Assembly: GCA_035292425.1 (NCBI GenBank)
Contig: DATDQD010000064.1
Coordinates: 1-8,084 of the forward strand
Direction of reading: 5' to 3'
DNA from: SZUA-254 sp035292425
GTDB lineage: Bacteria > Bacteroidota > Ignavibacteria > UBA10030 > SZUA-254
Length of the DNA stretch: 8,084 bases
Positions 5,398-8,084 of this stretch are shown in pieces (within the stretch, counting starts at the first letter, position 1; every line of letters begins with the position of its first letter). A model generated the notes under the pieces. That model worked only from the letters and a program-made list of their open reading frames with translations, did not search any database and was not told where the DNA came from. The position numbers and the translations under genes are program-made.

Positions 5398-7611
5398 ATG
5401 CGATGGGGAAACCTTTCGGGGGCACGTATCTGTTCCGTGGCGCTCCTGGTCCTTTCCTCCATCCTCCTCGCGTCGGCGATCCTCTCGACGGATTCCCGGG
5501 CGGAAGGGCTCTCCGGGTACCTTGAAATCGAATTCGGCAGGGCGGATACGGAACTCAGGAACTCCGGTGGACAGTCCATCGATACATCGTCCGATACCTT
5601 TACGCAGTTGTACAACCTCAACCTCGACAAGAAGATCTACCCCAACCTGGGTTTGCTCGCATCCGGCCTGTTCCAGAAGCGGGACATCTCATCCGATGTC
5701 GATGGGATGAAAAGCGACACGACCACGACCACCCTTCGACCCTACGTCCACCTGAACCTTCGCACCCCGTTATACTTCGCGGAGGCGGCCTACAGCCGGA
5801 ACGAGGAAAAGCGGGAGAACTCCGGGTTTTCTCCCGTCACCACGGTTCGGGAGTCGTACGTCGCGACGCTCTACTGGAGGCCCGACCGGTTTCCCGATCT
5901 CAGGCTGCAATATTCCCGTGATCATTTGTACGACAAGGAGCGATCAAGCCTGGACACAATAACAGACCTGTACCAGGCCACGTCGAATTACCGGCCGACG
6001 GGGACCTTGTCGCTCTACTACCACGGGACGTTACGGAACACCGATTTGCGGTTGTCCGATACCACCACGAAAGAACTGAACAACAACGGGCGGGTGAACT
6101 ATTCCAACAACTGGTGGCGTCGGCGGATCACCTTCGGGCTGGATTACAACGTTACCAACCAGGTGCTCGAAACGGAGACGTCGGGTGGCGGCGAAGTGGG
6201 GTTGCGGGTCTTCCCGTTCGCCGGGCTGTCGACGGCGAGCGACACTCCGGAAAACATCGTCCTCCTGTCGAACCCGGCCCTGATCGACGGAGACCTCACG
6301 GCGGGAACCGGCATCGACCTGGGGCTCCCGCCGCCCGGGGGGGACACGCGGATGAGGAACATGGGGCTGGACTTCCTCGTCGCCACGGAAATCAACACCC
6401 TGTACGTGTGGGTCGACCGGGATGCGATGCAGGTCGCCGACGCCTTTTCCTGGCGGGTGTACACGAGCGACGACGACCCGAGCGACGGCATACAGAGCTG
6501 GGTCCTTCGCCAGACCGTATTCCCCGCATTCTACAGCCCGACCTTCAACCGGTTCGAAATCCGTTTCGCGAATGTCAACGCCCGATTCGTCAAGGTGGCG
6601 ACCAGCCCGCTTTCACCGGTGGTTCCCAATGCTCTCCTCTTCCCGACGATCCTGGTGACGGAGTTGCAGGCCGAGATCCGGCGGCCCGCCTCCGAGGTTT
6701 CCGGAAAACTGACGACGACTTCCCAGAACGGCACCCTGGATTTCCGCGCCGTCCTCCTGGAGCCCATCCACCTGACCTACGAATTCACGTATCTCTTCAC
6801 GCACAGGGACCCCGGGGATCTGCGGTACACGGCGTCCAACGGATTGTCGTTTTTCCGGCAGTTCAACAAGGTGTTCTCCGGAAGGGGAAGAGTCGCTTTC
6901 GAAAACGGGGAGGAACAGGCCGGCTACCGCGAGGCGGTGGTGTACACCGCGTCGGTAGCGGCGGTTCCTTTCCAGACCTTGTTCCAATCGCTTACTCTCA
7001 GTGGGAAAGAGGAAACCGTCGCCGGGGGAAAAGACTCGAACATATCGATATTGCTGTATAATGTCGCCAAGTTGTACGAAGGGATCGACGCGAACCTCGG
7101 CGGCGGGATCAGTTTCCAGGAAGACCCCGCGGGGCGGAAGGTCCGGAACACCCAGGTGAACGCGGGGGCGACCTTCGTGCCGAACCGGAAGGTGAACCTG
7201 ACCTTGCTGTATAACGGGACCAAAACGGTCTCCTCGGGAGGAGACTTGGCGGGGGAAGCAACGGATTCTACGCGCGCCGGAGAGGCCGACCTGGCGTTCA
7301 CTCCCGTGCAGACCGTGTATCTGTTCGGCTCCTACCGGGTCGAGAGGTCCACCTCCGCTCCCAGCCGGAACATCCTGAACTACAGCCTCAACTGGTCCCC
7401 CTTCCCGGACGGGACGCTGCATATGACATTCTACTACAATGAAACCGTCCGTTCGGATGATTCGAAGGAACGGTCCATCGTCCCCAATCTGCGGTGGTAC
7501 TTCACGCGGCGGTCGTACCTGAACCTTTCCTATCAGAACCTCAAATCGGAAACTCCTGCGCTGACGACCACTTCGAATGTGTACAGCGGAACGGTACGGG
7601 TTCCCTTCTGA
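5398..7611 (+). CDS. Large outer-membrane beta-barrel with inserted discoidin-like domain
   Basis: The 737-aa product has a signal peptide with a hydrophobic core at about 14-30 and likely cleavage after SRA35. Most of the rest alternates polar and hydrophobic/aromatic residues in amphipathic strands (YVHLNLRT, RLQYSRD, SLYYHGTL, LHMTFYYNE, YLNLSYQNL), and the chain ends in VRVPF; a terminal Phe is typical of BAM-inserted barrels. About residues 284-428 do not look like barrel: ALIDGDLTAGTGIDLG, then TLYVWVD, WRVYTSDDD, NARFVKVA and VTELQAEI, the pattern of an F5/8 type C (galactose-binding-like) jelly-roll. The flanks leave roughly 540 residues, enough for a barrel of 20 or more strands. The only cysteine (C12) is in the signal peptide, so the CXXC of MtrB-type porins is absent. 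The SD is distant (GGAGAGG at 5378-5384, 13 nt from the ATG), so coupling to the upstream gene is plausible. Role unknown: export channel, conduit porin and adhesin are all possible. Confidence 0.82.
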   Translation: MRWGNLSGARICSVALLVLSSILLASAILSTDSRAEGLSGYLEIEFGRADTELRNSGGQSIDTSSDTFTQLYNLNLDKKIYPNLGLLASGLFQKRDISSDVDGMKSDTTTTTLRPYVHLNLRTPLYFAEAAYSRNEEKRENSGFSPVTTVRESYVATLYWRPDRFPDLRLQYSRDHLYDKERSSLDTITDLYQATSNYRPTGTLSLYYHGTLRNTDLRLSDTTTKELNNNGRVNYSNNWWRRRITFGLDYNVTNQVLETETSGGGEVGLRVFPFAGLSTASDTPENIVLLSNPALIDGDLTAGTGIDLGLPPPGGDTRMRNMGLDFLVATEINTLYVWVDRDAMQVADAFSWRVYTSDDDPSDGIQSWVLRQTVFPAFYSPTFNRFEIRFANVNARFVKVATSPLSPVVPNALLFPTILVTELQAEIRRPASEVSGKLTTTSQNGTLDFRAVLLEPIHLTYEFTYLFTHRDPGDLRYTASNGLSFFRQFNKVFSGRGRVAFENGEEQAGYREAVVYTASVAAVPFQTLFQSLTLSGKEETVAGGKDSNISILLYNVAKLYEGIDANLGGGISFQEDPAGRKVRNTQVNAGATFVPNRKVNLTLLYNGTKTVSSGGDLAGEATDSTRAGEADLAFTPVQTVYLFGSYRVERSTSAPSRNILNYSLNWSPFPDGTLHMTFYYNETVRSDDSKERSIVPNLRWYFTRRSYLNLSYQNLKSETPALTTTSNVYSGTVRVPF

Positions 7612-7655
7612 AGGGACGGAAAGAGGGATGGCGATGCGAACGGAGGGATCGGAAG

Positions 7656-8084
7656 ATGAGGGATAAGTCGATCAGACGTCTCGGGGCGGCGCTTCTCCTC
7701 ATCCTGGTTTTCACTGGGTGCGCCACCACCAACTCCAAGGTCGTCTACCGGGATCCGAACATGGATTTCGGCGCGATCCAGACCGTGGCGGTGATGCCGT
7801 TCAACAACCTGACGAGGGAAAACATCGCCGGCGAACGGGTCCGGGACGTCTTCATGACGATGCTGCAGGCGACCGGGGGCGTGTACGTGATCCCTCCCGG
7901 CGAGGTGGCGCGCGGGATCACCCGACTCGGTCTGGAGCGCCCGCCATCGCCCACGCCGGAGGAAGTGATCAAGTTCGCCAAGATCGTGAGCACGGATGCC
8001 GTGTTCACCGGCACCGTCAATGAGTACGGGGAGGTCCGGTCCGGTACTGCCGCGGCGAACGTCGTCTCCGTGAGCCTGCAGATG
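7656..8084 (+). CDS. CsgG/LpoB/GNA1162-like lipoprotein, 3'-truncated by the window
   Basis: The first 143 codons of a gene that continues past the window end. ATG 7656 is preceded by GGAGG (7642-7646, 9-nt spacer). The N-terminus (MRDKSIRRLGAALLLILVFT) and FTGC22 form a lipoprotein signal, with Ala after the cysteine favouring the outer membrane. Residues about 41-130 show the pattern of the CsgG/LpoB/GNA1162 (DUF799) group of envelope lipoproteins: TVAVMPFNNLT, then a helix with ERVRDVFMTML, GVYVIPPGEV and TDAVFTGTVNEY. These proteins share an alpha/beta fold; CsgG forms the curli secretion pore and LpoB activates a peptidoglycan synthase. The visible part does not allow a choice between subfamilies. 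It follows the barrel gene by 44 bp on the same strand, probably in one operon, so a role with the barrel or in exporting surface polymers is possible but unproven. Confidence 0.8.
   Translation, partial: MRDKSIRRLGAALLLILVFTGCATTNSKVVYRDPNMDFGAIQTVAVMPFNNLTRENIAGERVRDVFMTMLQATGGVYVIPPGEVARGITRLGLERPPSPTPEEVIKFAKIVSTDAVFTGTVNEYGEVRSGTAAANVVSVSLQM

Noticed and set aside
6613..7422. 269-aa minus-strand frame opposite the beta-barrel gene
   Set aside because: It is a shadow of the barrel gene, with no recognisable fold and no initiation signal.
5398..7611. Assignment of the barrel as an MtrB/PioB-type conduit porin
   Set aside because: The mature protein has no cysteine, so the N-terminal CXXC of that family is absent, and the central discoidin-like insert does not fit. 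No periplasmic decaheme partner is encoded in the window.
7628..7666. 12-codon frame (MAMRTEGSEDEG) overlapping the start of the CsgG-like gene
   Set aside because: Very short, no clear SD of its own, and out of frame with the well-supported lipoprotein start; chance is the better explanation.

Overview
The window reads as a high-GC chromosomal segment from a metal-respiring, Geobacter-like member of the Desulfobacterota (former Deltaproteobacteria). The main evidence is a tandem pair of hexaheme c-type cytochromes that clearly belong to the OmcS/OmcT nanowire family, preceded by an NHL-repeat secreted protein and a GEMM-I cyclic-dinucleotide riboswitch of the kind used in Geobacter exoelectrogenesis loci. 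The exact genus cannot be fixed from the sequence. Every gene I accept is on the + strand; the long minus-strand frames are antisense shadows.

Layout. 1-963: secreted NHL beta-propeller protein. 964-1198: leader region holding a possible 44-codon small ORF and, at 1096-1181, a GEMM-I aptamer. The 5' half of its P1 stem overlaps a perfect 7-nt anti-Shine-Dalgarno, which suggests a translational ON switch. 1199-2422: first OmcS-like cytochrome. 2449-2470: strong GNRA-capped intercistronic hairpin with no U-tract. 2495-3763: second OmcS-like cytochrome. 3817-3850: intrinsic terminator closing the cytochrome unit. 3867-3884: near-perfect palindrome (operator candidate). 3960-5387: lipoprotein with an N-terminal DUF4382-like beta domain and a YVTN beta-propeller. 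5398-7611: large outer-membrane beta-barrel with an inserted discoidin-like (F5/8 type C) domain. 7656-8084: start of a CsgG/LpoB/GNA1162-like lipoprotein that runs off the window.

How the parts may work together (inference). The cytochromes keep all six CXXCH motifs and the His corresponding to OmcS His16, which in OmcS filaments coordinates a heme of the neighbouring subunit, so both may polymerise into extracellular heme wires. The riboswitch would tie translation of the first cytochrome to c-di-GMP or cGAMP. The second unit (propeller lipoprotein, barrel, CsgG-like lipoprotein) encodes only cell-envelope proteins and could form an outer-membrane assembly, secretion or conduit complex serving the wires. 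That functional link rests on proximity alone.
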